A DNA stretch of 44,616 nt from Bacillota bacterium (GCA_023415305.1 JAEZKZ010000046.1:1-44616), one strand, 5' to 3'. Counted from the first letter of the stretch, positions 1 through 9,042 are shown. Numbers and translations are program-made. The notes: generated from the sequence alone by a model not told the origin.

Positions 1-598
1 CGTTTGCACATTCCATGGTCTGGGTGGGAGAACCGGCTCTGGAGCCCGGGAAGCTTTCCAGTACAAAGGTTTGAATACTGTCTACTATCAAAAGGTCAGG
101 ATCGATTTGCCCTACAACCTCAAGCACATTATCCATACTGTTATCGGAATAAACCCATACGCCAGTTTCTATATTATCAAAGAGCCTGTCGGCCCTGTTT
201 TTAATCTGGCTTTCACTTTCCTCTCCAGATACATACAAAACCTTTAAGCCCTTGCCGGCCACATCTGCGGCAACTTGTAGCAGTAAGGTGGATTTACCCG
301 CTCCGGGTTTTGCTGTAATAATGGTAATGGAATCCCTTACAATCCCACCGCCCATAACTCTGTTGAATTCATTGATACCCGTTACGATGCGATCACTGTT
401 ACTGGCTTTGATCTCAGTCAGTCGGGCTATTTTCTTTATAGCACGTGGTGCGGAAGCTCTACCGGTTTTTTTTGCCTCTACAAGCATTTCCTCAAGGGTG
501 TTCCAGTTTTCGCAATCCGGACAGCGTCCAACCCATTTTGATACTTCATAGCCGCAGTTGGTGCATTTAAAAATTGTTTTACTTTTAATCTTAACCAT
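1..598 (-). CDS. radA: DNA repair protein RadA/Sms (5' part, cut by window edge)
   Basis: This is the N-terminal ~199 residues of RadA, the RecA-like ATPase and branch-migration helicase used in recombinational repair. The frame is open from an ATG at 598 to the left edge, so the C-terminal Lon-like domain lies outside the window. A four-cysteine zinc finger sits near the N-terminus (CTNCGYEV ... RCPDCENWNTLEE), followed by the RecA core start (GINEFNRVMGGGI), a Walker A motif (AKPGAGKSTLLLQVA) and a Walker B strand (DLLIVDSIQTF), all in the family order. The start is placed just before the zinc finger; a GGGGG stretch lies immediately upstream. In many Firmicutes radA lies just downstream of the clpC operon. 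Here it lies further along the same strand, separated by GH15 and an opposing GT2 gene, so it is probably not cotranscribed with clpC. Confidence 0.93.
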   Translation of the reverse strand, partial: MVKIKSKTIFKCTNCGYEVSKWVGRCPDCENWNTLEEMLVEAKKTGRASAPRAIKKIARLTEIKASNSDRIVTGINEFNRVMGGGIVRDSITIITAKPGAGKSTLLLQVAADVAGKGLKVLYVSGEESESQIKNRADRLFDNIETGVWVYSDNSMDNVLEVVGQIDPDLLIVDSIQTFVLESFPGSRAGSPTQTMECAN

Positions 599-658
599 CC
601 CCCACTACCGGAAAAACTCACACACCGGCGGTTAATCCTCAAATATTTTATTATTGTT

Positions 659-2593
659 TCATAGTACTCCAGCAGCGTCAAGTTCTGAAATTACCTGGAC
701 ATACATGGCATGGGACCAGGTAAGGGGTATAACCCACTCAGGCTTGCCTGTATCCCTGTTGACCTGTTCAGGAAGGAGCCCCAGTTCGGTTTTCCCATTA
801 GCTGCCCAGAACAGATATTCTTTTGCCTTATTGTAGTTACCCGTTTTAGCATGATATAGAGCTACCCATAAAGTAGTAAGTATCCATGGATTTCCGCCTA
901 TATAGCCATCATTTTCGTAGCGCTTTATTCCTCCTATCCCGTGAGAGGTAAGAGTCTGCTCAATCAACGCAACTGTATCTCTAATTTTTGTATCCTCTGC
1001 TGAAAAAACCTGAAAGGGTATACTGAGTCCTACAAGGCTCACATCAACAATCCAGTCTTCAAGAGTAAAATCCCTTACATACCCTTTAGGGTTAACCTCA
1101 AGCATTACCGGATTATGCGTCTGTTCCGCTCCCCAACCGTTGAGCTTGACTCTGACGCTTCTTATAAATCTGTTGAAATCTTCCTTCCAGAAATACTTGA
1201 TTATGGATTCCCTCATATTGTCAGCAATTTTAATCCATGTTTCTCTTTCAGCATGACTTTTTCCTAGGATATCAGCTATTTCTGCCGCCGCCTTAAGCCC
1301 TGCATACACAGCTGCAGCAGAATAGGCATGTTCACCCAGTCGTTCTTCCCACAAATCAAAGCTTGGTTTAGGTAACCCGGTTTCTTTATCGATAAATTCA
1401 GCTAAAAAGTCTGCGCCGGCTTTGACACTCTCCCAGACGAACTGTAAAAAATCAATGTTTTTAGTATATTTATAATGATTCAGCATACCCCAGAGTATTG
1501 TACCGGTTTCATCAATCTGAAGTCCCCAACACGGGCCCAGATTCCCATCCATGTGATATCGCTGCTGCCAGCTCCCATCTTCTTCCTGAACCTTTACAGC
1601 CCAGTTGTAGAAATTATCGACACATCCACTTAAACCTGCCTTATCGAGTGCCTCGGTTATAAAAGCAGCATCTCTTCCCCAGCAGTAGGCATATCTGCCG
1701 CACTTCGTAAAGTATTCGTCCAATTCCGGAGCAGCCATCAAGCCTCCGCTTTTTTTATCATACATCAAGCTGAAAACAAGTAAAGACCTCTTATATAGAT
1801 TATCCAGCAGGCTGTTTCCGGTTTTAATCTGTTTTGAATTGTTAAGATATTCCTTCCAATATTTTTGAGTATCACTTAGTAGCTTCTCGGCACCAACTGA
1901 TTTGCTTTTCTTTATCAGCTGCCTGCACTCCTTTAGAGAATGAGAAGCACCTATAAACAAATTAAAACCCTTAACCTGGTTTTTGCCAAGGCTCCCCAAA
2001 TCCCACGAGACTGCAGCATCCTTCATCATACCTATGTCATCCTTGCCAATTAGATAAGTACTTACTGCAGCGTCATTTGCATTGTTGCCAAGCTGAAAGC
2101 CACACGAAGGTATATCCGAAAAAACAGATAAATAATTATTGCATCTATAGTGAATCAGGGCTTCGTTATTGAAATCAAACATCACCCCGGTAACATCCGG
2201 GTCAGAGCCGGAGGCTGCAGAGAAGGACATAAAGCCGAGTTCTCTTGGTTCGTTTGATAGGTTTTCGATTTCGCATTTACGTACAAGTATATCATTTTCA
2301 GGACAAACAAAATCATAAATTATAACCCTGTATCCATCGGAATAATTGGTTATTGTACTCTTTACCACATTGGTATCTGTAAGATAGTCCTGTTGATGCT
2401 CACATCTGTGATCATTCAGCCATACCGTGCTTCCGTTCACATTTTTTATATATATACCGCAAAGCAGCTTGTCAAACTGCTGCATATAGTCAATATTGGG
2501 CCAAAACAGCCTGAGTAATTCAGCCCTGTCGCTAAAGGTTGCAAGCATGGTTGAGTTACCGGTTATTGCATTGTTATAGTAGGACTTTTGCAT
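659..2593 (-). CDS. GH15 family glycoside hydrolase (glucoamylase/glucodextranase-like), cytosolic
   Basis: A 644-residue protein of the GH15 inverting alpha-glucosidase family, which removes glucose from ends of alpha-glucans or isomalto-oligosaccharides. An N-terminal beta-sandwich domain (about residues 1-260) precedes the (alpha/alpha)6 barrel. Barrel signatures visible are YCWGRDAAFI, the general-acid loop PSFDLWEERLGEHAYS and the general-base loop LLPEQVNRDTGKP near the C-terminus. There is no signal peptide, so it should act in the cytoplasm, for example on glycogen or imported oligosaccharides. The frame is open upstream to a TTG at 2620, but an ATG at 2593 has GGAGGG four bases ahead, so that start is chosen. 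It is transcribed alone or with radA, whose start is about 60 bases downstream. Exact substrate linkage cannot be read from the sequence. Confidence 0.88.
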   Translation of the reverse strand: MQKSYYNNAITGNSTMLATFSDRAELLRLFWPNIDYMQQFDKLLCGIYIKNVNGSTVWLNDHRCEHQQDYLTDTNVVKSTITNYSDGYRVIIYDFVCPENDILVRKCEIENLSNEPRELGFMSFSAASGSDPDVTGVMFDFNNEALIHYRCNNYLSVFSDIPSCGFQLGNNANDAAVSTYLIGKDDIGMMKDAAVSWDLGSLGKNQVKGFNLFIGASHSLKECRQLIKKSKSVGAEKLLSDTQKYWKEYLNNSKQIKTGNSLLDNLYKRSLLVFSLMYDKKSGGLMAAPELDEYFTKCGRYAYCWGRDAAFITEALDKAGLSGCVDNFYNWAVKVQEEDGSWQQRYHMDGNLGPCWGLQIDETGTILWGMLNHYKYTKNIDFLQFVWESVKAGADFLAEFIDKETGLPKPSFDLWEERLGEHAYSAAAVYAGLKAAAEIADILGKSHAERETWIKIADNMRESIIKYFWKEDFNRFIRSVRVKLNGWGAEQTHNPVMLEVNPKGYVRDFTLEDWIVDVSLVGLSIPFQVFSAEDTKIRDTVALIEQTLTSHGIGGIKRYENDGYIGGNPWILTTLWVALYHAKTGNYNKAKEYLFWAANGKTELGLLPEQVNRDTGKPEWVIPLTWSHAMYVQVISELDAAGVL

Positions 2594-2685
2594 AAACCCT
2601 CCGATTTTGTTATATATCAAAATCAGGTGAAAATGGACCCAACAGATATAAATTTATTAACCGGGCCCTTTCCTGAATTAGTTTT

Positions 2686-2711
2686 ATTATAGCATATTAA
2701 GGTTATGTCAA
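2686..2711 (-). promoter_or_regulatory. Candidate promoter of the GH15 gene
   Basis: On the minus strand TTGACA (2706-2711) is a consensus -35 and TATAAT (2686-2691) a consensus -10, but the spacer is only 14 bases. Either the true -35 is offset a few bases or the promoter is intrinsically weak or activator-dependent. Confidence 0.4.
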
Positions 2712-2818
2712 ATCTAATGGTAATAAATATTTTTGCTGATTTTGTGCAAACTATCCTGGAAGGGGATAAGAATAGAAAATATATAAATTCCTATACGTAA
2801 AAAAGTATGGAGGGTTAA

Positions 2819-4075
2819 ATGGAAACCATAATTTATTATACCGTTTTTTATTTTAGCGAACTGATCCAGGTTCTTATATTCATAGCTGGCTGTTATTTTT
2901 TTGGTATATCTATCTTCGGATGGATAAAAAGAAAAGAACAAGTACGCCAAATTAAACCGAAGAAGAAATTTGCACTTGTTGTTGCAGCCCATAATGAGGA
3001 GCTGGTCATAAGTCATATTATTGAGAGCCTTTTTAAGCAAAATTATCCGCGCCGCTTGTTTGATGTATTCGTAATAGCAGACAACTGTTCCGATAATACC
3101 TCAAAAATTGCAGAAGATCATGGAGCCAAGGTACATATCCGTGAGAATAATGCAAAACGTGGTAAAGGTTACGCATTGGAATGGATGTTTGACAGAATAT
3201 TTAAAATGGATACCCACTATGATGCTATCGCCGTATTCGATGCTGATAACCTTGTCTCCCCGAATTTTTTGACAGAAATGAATATTCAGCTTTGTAAGGG
3301 ACATAAGGTTGTACAAGGCTACATTGACAGTAAGAATCCTTTCGACACCTGGATTACCTGTTCCTATTCAATTGCGTTCTGGCTCTCAAATCGAATTTTC
3401 CAGTTGCCCAGGCATTATCTCAATTTGAGCTGCAGCTTGTGCGGTACCGGTTTCTGCATTGATACTTCGGTTTTAAAGGAGTTGAAATGGGGTGCAACCT
3501 GCCTTACTGAAGATCTTGAATATACAATGAAGCTGGCTCTCAATGGCATTAAAATAAGCTGGGCTCATAAGGCTATCGTATATGATGAAAAGCCCCTTAC
3601 GCTTAAACAATCCTGGAGGCAGAGAAAGCGTTGGATGCAGGGTCATGCCGACTGTGCTTCCAAATATCTTCTCCCCCTTTTCAAACAGGCTTTTTCTCAG
3701 GGAGATCTGATAGCCTTGGATTGTGCACTTTACTTATTTCAGCCTATACGTTTTATCTTTGTAGGACTGATGACAATAATGATGTGGATTCAGACAGTTT
3801 ACCCAGAATTTCCGCTGTTCAGCGTACAGTACGTCTTCCCGGTACAGGTATGGTACTTCATGGGTTTGTTTGAGCTGCTATACGGTCCACTGATCATTTT
3901 AGCAGAGAGGAAATTTAATTTAAAGGTACTCCTTGGTTTCGCAATATACCCTTTATATTGCCTCACATGGGCACCAATAGCTTTCCAGGGCTTTCTGGAA
4001 AAGGATAACAAGGAATGGAACCACACTGCCCATACAAGACAGCTGAGTATAAGTGATCTGGAGAATGGAAATTAA
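2819..4075 (+). CDS. Membrane-bound processive family 2 glycosyltransferase
   Basis: A 418-residue GT2 enzyme of the type that builds polysaccharide at the inner membrane face. A transmembrane segment (about residues 8-32) precedes a GT-A domain, and three hydrophobic segments follow (about 295-400). Catalytic signatures of processive GT2 enzymes appear in order: VVAAHNEE, the DxD-like FDADN, the TEDLEYT catalytic aspartate region and the acceptor-binding QRKRWMQGH (Q/RxxRW). A clear GGAGGG lies five bases before the ATG. The gene is monocistronic and divergent from the GH15 gene. A strong hairpin separates it from clpC. The product could be an exopolysaccharide or a cell-wall glycan; nothing nearby specifies which. 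Confidence 0.85.
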   Translation: METIIYYTVFYFSELIQVLIFIAGCYFFGISIFGWIKRKEQVRQIKPKKKFALVVAAHNEELVISHIIESLFKQNYPRRLFDVFVIADNCSDNTSKIAEDHGAKVHIRENNAKRGKGYALEWMFDRIFKMDTHYDAIAVFDADNLVSPNFLTEMNIQLCKGHKVVQGYIDSKNPFDTWITCSYSIAFWLSNRIFQLPRHYLNLSCSLCGTGFCIDTSVLKELKWGATCLTEDLEYTMKLALNGIKISWAHKAIVYDEKPLTLKQSWRQRKRWMQGHADCASKYLLPLFKQAFSQGDLIALDCALYLFQPIRFIFVGLMTIMMWIQTVYPEFPLFSVQYVFPVQVWYFMGLFELLYGPLIILAERKFNLKVLLGFAIYPLYCLTWAPIAFQGFLEKDNKEWNHTAHTRQLSISDLENGN

Positions 4076-4117
4076 AAAGGGGCTGTCGCACTTTTATTTT
4101 GTACGACAGCCCCTTTT
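4075..4117. terminator. Bidirectional terminator between GT2 gene and clpC
   Basis: GGGGCTGTCG (4079-4088) pairs perfectly with CGACAGCCCC (4104-4113). The stem is flanked by AAAA on the left and TTTT on the right, so it can act for both converging genes. Confidence 0.9.
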
Positions 4118-4166
4118 AATAAATAATTAATTGTTGTTTTAAAGATATTACTATTGAATAGAGTGT

Positions 4167-6620
4167 TTACGCTTTTACTACATTCCTGTTCTTTTTATTT
4201 ACAACGATATTTTCTCCATCCATACTTACACTTATGCTATCTCCGGCTTTAACCTTTCCTTCAAGCATTTCTTCTGCAAGTTTATCCTCAACCATACTTT
4301 GTATTGCTCGTCTTAAAGGTCTTGCACCAAACAATGGATCATAACCCTTTTTAGCCAGATGGTCAAGCACATCGTCACCGATTTCAAGATAAATTTCATT
4401 GGACTTCAGCCTCTGAACAAGAACATCTGTCATTAGTCTTACAATTTCTCTGATATTATCCTCGGTTAACGGGTGGAATACAATAATATCATCAATTCTA
4501 TTCAGGAATTCAGGTCTGAAGGTTTTCTTCAGTTCACCCATTACATTACTCTTCATGTTCTCATAATTCTTTGCACTTTCATCCTTCACTACAGAGAATC
4601 CAAGGCGCTTTGGTTCGGTGATATTTCTTGCCCCTACATTTGAAGTCATGATTATAATGGTATTTCTGAAATCAACCACTCTGCCTTGTGAATCTGTAAG
4701 TCTGCCGTCTTCAAGAATCTGAAGCAGTATATTGAATATGTCGGGATGCGCCTTTTCAATTTCATCAAAAAGCAGTACCGAGTATGGTCTTCTTCTGACC
4801 TTCTCTGTCAGTTGGCCTCCTTCATCATATCCTACATAACCGGGAGGTGACCCAACAAGCTTGGATACGCTGTGTTTTTCCATAAACTCTGACATATCCA
4901 CTCTTATCATTGATTTTTCATCTCCAAACATTGCTTCGGCCAAAGCCTTACACAGCTCGGTTTTACCAACCCCGGTAGGACCGAGGAATATGAAGGAACC
5001 CACCGGACGTTTCGGGTCTTTCAAGCCGACTCGTCCTCTTCTGATGGCTTTTGAAATTGATTTTACCGCTTCCTCCTGCCCTATAACACGATTGTGGAGA
5101 GTATCCTCCATTTTAAGAAGCCGTTCAGATTCTTCTTCAGCCAGCTTTTTAACAGGAATCCCGGTCCAGCTGGCAACTATTTCAGCTATGTCATCAGCAG
5201 TAACAGTATCTGTCTTGGTCTGGTTCTTTTGATGCCATTGATCCTTGATTTTATCAAGTTCATTTTTGAGTTTCTGCTCTTCATCCCTGATGTGTGCAGC
5301 TTTTTCAAATTCCTGACAGCGTATGGAGTCTTCTTTCTCCTTGGCCAGTCTTTCTACTTTCTCCTCCATATCCTTTATATTCGGCGGAGCAGTAAAGGTT
5401 TTGAGTCTAATTCTGGAAGCCGCCTCATCCACAAGGTCAATAGCCTTGTCAGGCAGGAATCTGTCGGTTATATACCTGTCTGAAAGCTTGACTGCTGCAT
5501 CCAGCGCATCGTCAGTTATCTTTACTCTATGGTGAGCCTCATACTTGTCTCTTACACCCTTGAGTATTTCAACAGCTTCCTCCTTTGTGGGCTCACCCAC
5601 CGTAATGGGCTGGAACCTTCTTTCTAACGCTGCATCTTTTTCAATGTGTTTTCTGTACTCGTTTAATGTGGTGGCGCCGATTACTTGTATTTCTCCTCTT
5701 GCCAGTGAAGGCTTCAGTATATTTGAGGCATCGATGGCACCTTCTGCGGCGCCTGCACCAACAATTGTGTGAAGCTCATCTATAAACAGTATTACATTTC
5801 CGGCCTTGCGGATCTCTTCCATGGCCTTTTTCAGCCTGTCTTCAAACTCACCTCTATATTTGGCCCCTGCTACCATAGAAGAAAGGTCAAGGGTAACAAC
5901 TCTCTTGTCACTAAGAATTTCCGGAATATTTCCCTCAACTATCTTCTGCGCAAGACCTTCAGCTATTGCAGTTTTTCCGACGCCGGGCTCTCCAATGAGG
6001 CAGGGGTTGTTCTTGGTCCTTCTGCTGAGGATCTGGATAACTCTCTCAATTTCCTTATCTCTTCCTATAACAGGATCAATTTTACCGTCTCTGGCCATAT
6101 CGGTCAGATCTCTGCCGAATTGATTAAGGGTCGGGGTGCTTGAATTTGAGGTACTGCCTTTCGGAGCTCCGTTTGATCCCGGCGTTTCCTCATTCAATAT
6201 TTTCACCAATTCATTTAACAGCTTCTGTGGATCAACACCTAAATCCATCATAATCCGGACGGCAACACTTTCACCTTCCTTCATTATTCCCAGCAAAAGA
6301 TGTTCTGTCCCTATATAGCCCTGGCCCATTCTTCTGGCCTCTTTGAAGGCCAGCTCAAGAACACGTTTGGTTCTTGGGGTAAAGCCTACCGGTGTTTCTC
6401 CTGCCGTCTCACCTCTGCCAATCAGTTCATCTATCTCTCTTAAAATTTTTTCCTCTGTCAGACCTTGTGCCTGAAGCACTCTTGCCGCAACACCTGTTCC
6501 TTCTTTTACAAGTCCCAGCAGTATGTGCTCTGTTCCAACATAGTTATGTCCCAATTCAACAGCAGACTGCTGTGAAAATGAGATTGCTCTTTCAGCTTTT
6601 TCAGTAAAACGTTGATACAT
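4167..6620 (-). CDS. clpC: ATP-dependent Clp protease ATPase subunit ClpC
   Basis: An 817-residue HSP100 unfoldase that feeds substrates, including arginine-phosphorylated proteins made by McsB, to ClpP. Two N-terminal Clp repeats (about residues 1-145) are followed by AAA-1 with Walker A GEPGVGKTAIAEG, a central coiled-coil/UVR segment (about 415-480), AAA-2 with GPTGVGKTELCKA, and the C-terminal ClpB-D2-small domain. Length is normal for ClpC. The ATG at 6620 has GGAGGTG five bases ahead. It is the last gene of ctsR-mcsA-mcsB-clpC but is separated from mcsB by an unusually long 277-bp gap holding repeats and a hairpin, so it may also have its own promoter or be tuned separately. Confidence 0.97.
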   Translation of the reverse strand: MYQRFTEKAERAISFSQQSAVELGHNYVGTEHILLGLVKEGTGVAARVLQAQGLTEEKILREIDELIGRGETAGETPVGFTPRTKRVLELAFKEARRMGQGYIGTEHLLLGIMKEGESVAVRIMMDLGVDPQKLLNELVKILNEETPGSNGAPKGSTSNSSTPTLNQFGRDLTDMARDGKIDPVIGRDKEIERVIQILSRRTKNNPCLIGEPGVGKTAIAEGLAQKIVEGNIPEILSDKRVVTLDLSSMVAGAKYRGEFEDRLKKAMEEIRKAGNVILFIDELHTIVGAGAAEGAIDASNILKPSLARGEIQVIGATTLNEYRKHIEKDAALERRFQPITVGEPTKEEAVEILKGVRDKYEAHHRVKITDDALDAAVKLSDRYITDRFLPDKAIDLVDEAASRIRLKTFTAPPNIKDMEEKVERLAKEKEDSIRCQEFEKAAHIRDEEQKLKNELDKIKDQWHQKNQTKTDTVTADDIAEIVASWTGIPVKKLAEEESERLLKMEDTLHNRVIGQEEAVKSISKAIRRGRVGLKDPKRPVGSFIFLGPTGVGKTELCKALAEAMFGDEKSMIRVDMSEFMEKHSVSKLVGSPPGYVGYDEGGQLTEKVRRRPYSVLLFDEIEKAHPDIFNILLQILEDGRLTDSQGRVVDFRNTIIIMTSNVGARNITEPKRLGFSVVKDESAKNYENMKSNVMGELKKTFRPEFLNRIDDIIVFHPLTEDNIREIVRLMTDVLVQRLKSNEIYLEIGDDVLDHLAKKGYDPLFGARPLRRAIQSMVEDKLAEEMLEGKVKAGDSISVSMDGENIVVNKKNRNVVKA

Positions 6621-6634
6621 ATTACACCTCCATC

Positions 6635-6650
6635 TACGCGCAAGCGCGTA
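6635..6650 (-). other. Perfect inverted repeat directly upstream of the clpC ribosome binding site
   Basis: TACGCGC and GCGCGTA flank a two-base centre (AA on the plus strand), only a few bases from the clpC Shine-Dalgarno sequence. There is no T-tract after it, so it is not a terminator. It could be an operator or an RNA hairpin affecting translation or mRNA stability. Confidence 0.6.
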
Positions 6651-6760
6651 TGCAAATAGTTATGAAAAGACACGTAGTGGCTTTTCGCGGCGTGAAATGT
6701 ACTGCAACTTGCAAAATGTATTTTTCACGCTACAACTCCAGCTGTCTACGCTCTATATCT

Positions 6761-6852
6761 TTACACTTTAAACCATCTTTAGTATTTATACACTTTATAC
6801 TGTTTTCAATTAATACACTTTATACTATTTTTCAATTTATACTCTTTATACT
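6761..6852 (-). repeat. Array of four iterated 14-bp elements, 25-27 bp period
   Basis: Plus-strand ATACACTTTATACT occurs exactly at 6788-6801 and 6813-6826, with one change at 6839-6852 and a degenerate copy at 6761-6774. Start-to-start spacing is 27, 25 and 26 bases. The stretch lies in the noncoding gap between mcsB and clpC. Regular spacing near 2.5 helical turns is compatible with a multimeric DNA-binding site, but no regulator is known to me for this motif. Confidence 0.75.
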
Positions 6853-6897
6853 ATCTTTAAAGTTATATATATCTGGGCTTCAAGGAGCCCACCTTTC

Positions 6898-7926
6898 TTA
6901 CCCGACTTTTTGAAGCTTGTTTCTTATCAATTCAGCTCTCTTTACATCTCTTTCTTCCTGATTCAGCTGCTTTCCGGTTATTTTTTGCAGAGTAGCAGGC
7001 TGCGAGAGCACCAATATTTCATTCAAAGTCAGTATGTTAACATCATTAATTATTCCCATACTTGCTCCAAGTCTAACATCCGAAAGCAATTTAAAACATT
7101 CCTGGGTCGAAAGAACTCTTGCGTTTTCTAAAATACCATATGATCTGAAAATTCTGTCTTCAAACTTATGAATATTCTGCCTGTACAGCTGAAGTCTGAG
7201 TGCCTTTTCTCTATCGATAATTTGCTTGCATATAGCATCAATAGCTGCTATTGTCTCATCATCCTTTCGTCCCAAGGTTATCTGATTTGACACCTGAAAC
7301 ATATCACCGACAGCATCGCTGTTTTCTCCATATATACCTCTGACAGTTACTCCAAGCTTTGTACAGCTTTCAAGAATAGACTTCAGAAACCCTGTCATAA
7401 CCAAAGCTGGAAGATGAAGCATAACCGAAGCCCTCATACCTGAGCCTATATTGGTGGGACAGCTGGTTAGATAACCATATTTATTATCAAAGGCATAATC
7501 AGCTTGTTCAGCAATTATTGAATCTATTTCATCACATACCTTATACGCCTTTTCCAGCATTATACCTGAAAATATCGCTTGTATTCTAATATGGTCTTCT
7601 TCATTTACCATTATGCTGACATTTTCTTTTTCATTTATGAATGCTCCGCTGTTTCCTTTCGATTCTGCCAGGTCAGGGCTTATAAGATGTCTTTCCATCA
7701 AAGAAACCCTGTCTACAGGGTGCATTGTGGTTATATCGGCAAACATCAGCTTTCCGTAAGCTGTATAGTCTGATATAATGCCCTGCATCCTTTTAATTAG
7801 TGTGTTCTGGTGCTTCGAAGTCATTTTTGCCGAAAATGGAATATCGGCAAAATTTCTTGCAAGCCTGACTCTGCTGGAAACAGCCACATCAAGGTCAGAT
7901 CCTTTTTCTACGGGCAAACCGGTCAT
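6898..7926 (-). CDS. mcsB: Protein-arginine kinase McsB
   Basis: A 342-residue ATP:guanido phosphotransferase-fold enzyme that phosphorylates arginines of CtsR and damaged proteins, marking them for ClpCP. Family signatures include SSRVRLARNF near the N-terminus, the NEEDHIR substrate loop (about residues 115-121), the active-site-cysteine-type motif LTSCPTNIGSGMR and the nucleotide-binding RGIYGENSDA region. The start ATG at 7926 overlaps the mcsA stop (ATGA), and GGAGGTGGGAGA precedes it, so translation is coupled to its activator McsA. Length and order match the canonical Firmicutes operon. Confidence 0.97.
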   Translation of the reverse strand: MTGLPVEKGSDLDVAVSSRVRLARNFADIPFSAKMTSKHQNTLIKRMQGIISDYTAYGKLMFADITTMHPVDRVSLMERHLISPDLAESKGNSGAFINEKENVSIMVNEEDHIRIQAIFSGIMLEKAYKVCDEIDSIIAEQADYAFDNKYGYLTSCPTNIGSGMRASVMLHLPALVMTGFLKSILESCTKLGVTVRGIYGENSDAVGDMFQVSNQITLGRKDDETIAAIDAICKQIIDREKALRLQLYRQNIHKFEDRIFRSYGILENARVLSTQECFKLLSDVRLGASMGIINDVNILTLNEILVLSQPATLQKITGKQLNQEERDVKRAELIRNKLQKVG

Positions 7927-8411
7927 TCTCCCACCTCCAAGGCTTTGATCTTATCACGGATTTTAGCAGCTTCCTCATATTCCTCTTTTTTAATATGCTC
8001 ATTAAGGAGCTGTTTCAATTTATCTATTTCATTAGGAATACTAATCTTACTGCTGACTCTCACGGGAACTTTACCATGGTGCTCTGCATTACCGTGCAGG
8101 CGTTTTACTATAGGATCTAGTTTTTCTTCAAAGGCATGGTAGCATTGTGCACAGCCGACCCGTGAAGTTTTGAGAAACTCTTCGTATTCCATTCCGCAGT
8201 TTTTGCATTTAAGTGACTCCGGCTTTTCATGCTTTAATTGATTTCCAAACAATCCGCTAATAAGGTCATTAAAACCAAAGGGGGAAACAAATTCTGCGTG
8301 GCTTATTTTACCTGCACATTCTTCGCAGAGGTAGATATCTATCTTGGAATTATTCATTATTTGTGTTAAATGCACATTTGCAGCTTTCTGCTGACAATTC
8401 TGACAAAGCAT
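7923..8411 (-). CDS. mcsA: McsA, zinc-binding activator of McsB
   Basis: A 162-residue protein with two paired CxxC zinc sites (MLCQNCQQ...CEECAG at the N-terminus; CKNCGMEY...CAQCYHAF in the middle) and a C-terminal UVR motif (LLNEHIKKEEYEEAAKIRD) that contacts ClpC-type partners. In Bacillus it activates the McsB kinase and links it to ClpC. AGGAGG lies five bases before the ATG. It overlaps mcsB by four bases and follows ctsR after a 127-base gap that contains two inverted repeats. Confidence 0.96.
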   Translation of the reverse strand: MLCQNCQQKAANVHLTQIMNNSKIDIYLCEECAGKISHAEFVSPFGFNDLISGLFGNQLKHEKPESLKCKNCGMEYEEFLKTSRVGCAQCYHAFEEKLDPIVKRLHGNAEHHGKVPVRVSSKISIPNEIDKLKQLLNEHIKKEEYEEAAKIRDKIKALEVGE

Positions 8412-8422
8412 ATTAACCTCCT

Positions 8423-8475
8423 AAGCCACTTTAGTGGCTTTGATACCTTTGTGGGCTTTGGCCACAACTTGTGGC
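8423..8475 (-). other. Two GCCAC-type inverted repeats between ctsR and mcsA
   Basis: AAGCCACT/AGTGGCTT (8423-8440) and GCCACAA-C-TTGTGGC (8461-8475) are perfect inverted repeats sharing a GCCAC half-site. The first ends only a few bases before the mcsA Shine-Dalgarno. Neither is followed by a T-run. They could be processing hairpins that set the ctsR:mcsA mRNA ratio. Confidence 0.55.
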
Positions 8476-8538
8476 AGCAAATAGTAATTATGATATATAT
8501 CCTTTATCGCAACAGAGCGAATAAAGGAGGCTAATTGG

Positions 8539-8997
8539 CTATACTAATAAACTCATAATCATGTTTTTAAGCAGGGCTGCACGTATAACATCTCTATCCG
8601 GTGTAGGAATTGTACCTATTACCTTGTCACTTATAGCCGCCTTCATAATATAACCTTCTCTTTCACTTATTACATTATAATCAATAAAATTATTTATAAA
8701 TACTTCTGCTGATTGCTGTGAAATACTTGTGCCCATAGATGATACTATGTGCATAAGATAGTTGCCGGGTCTTGTAATATTTATACGTTTAATTCTTACA
8801 TGACCTCCGCCGCCTCTTCTGCTCTCAACATAATAGCCCCTGTCGGTAGTAAACCTTGTAGATATAACATAATTTATCTGCGAAGGGACACAATTAAACT
8901 GGTTTGCCAACTCATTTCTCTGAATCTCAATAGTTCCATCCGTATCTGATATCAATTGCTTGATAAAAGTTTCAATAATATCACTTAAGCTTGCCAC
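8539..8997 (-). CDS. ctsR: Transcriptional repressor CtsR
   Basis: A 152-residue repressor of class III heat-shock genes. The winged-HTH region shows LADQF-like ELANQFNCVPSQINYVISTRF, then the glycine-rich wing ESRRGGGGHVRI, whose arginine contacts operator DNA and is the heat sensor/McsB target in Bacillus. The C-terminal four-helix domain is complete. The start is GTG at 8997 with AGGAGG seven bases ahead; an ATG five bases upstream is out of frame. It is the first gene of the operon and is autoregulated through the operator at 9043-9059. Confidence 0.96.
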   Translation of the reverse strand: MASLSDIIETFIKQLISDTDGTIEIQRNELANQFNCVPSQINYVISTRFTTDRGYYVESRRGGGGHVRIKRINITRPGNYLMHIVSSMGTSISQQSAEVFINNFIDYNVISEREGYIMKAAISDKVIGTIPTPDRDVIRAALLKNMIMSLLV

Positions 8998-9042
8998 AAC
9001 ATCACCTCCTCCTTCTAATCGGGAGTTTGTAATTAAACTGAT

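Noticed and set aside
2714..3040. 108-codon minus-strand open frame over the start of the GT2 gene.
   Set aside because: It is antisense to a well-supported GT2 gene, lacks a ribosome binding site, and shows no family motif.
6875..6891. TGGGCT/AGCCCA hairpin just past the mcsB stop as an intrinsic terminator.
   Set aside because: Only a 6-bp stem and no T-run on the minus strand; clpC lies downstream in the operon, so at most it is a pause or processing site.
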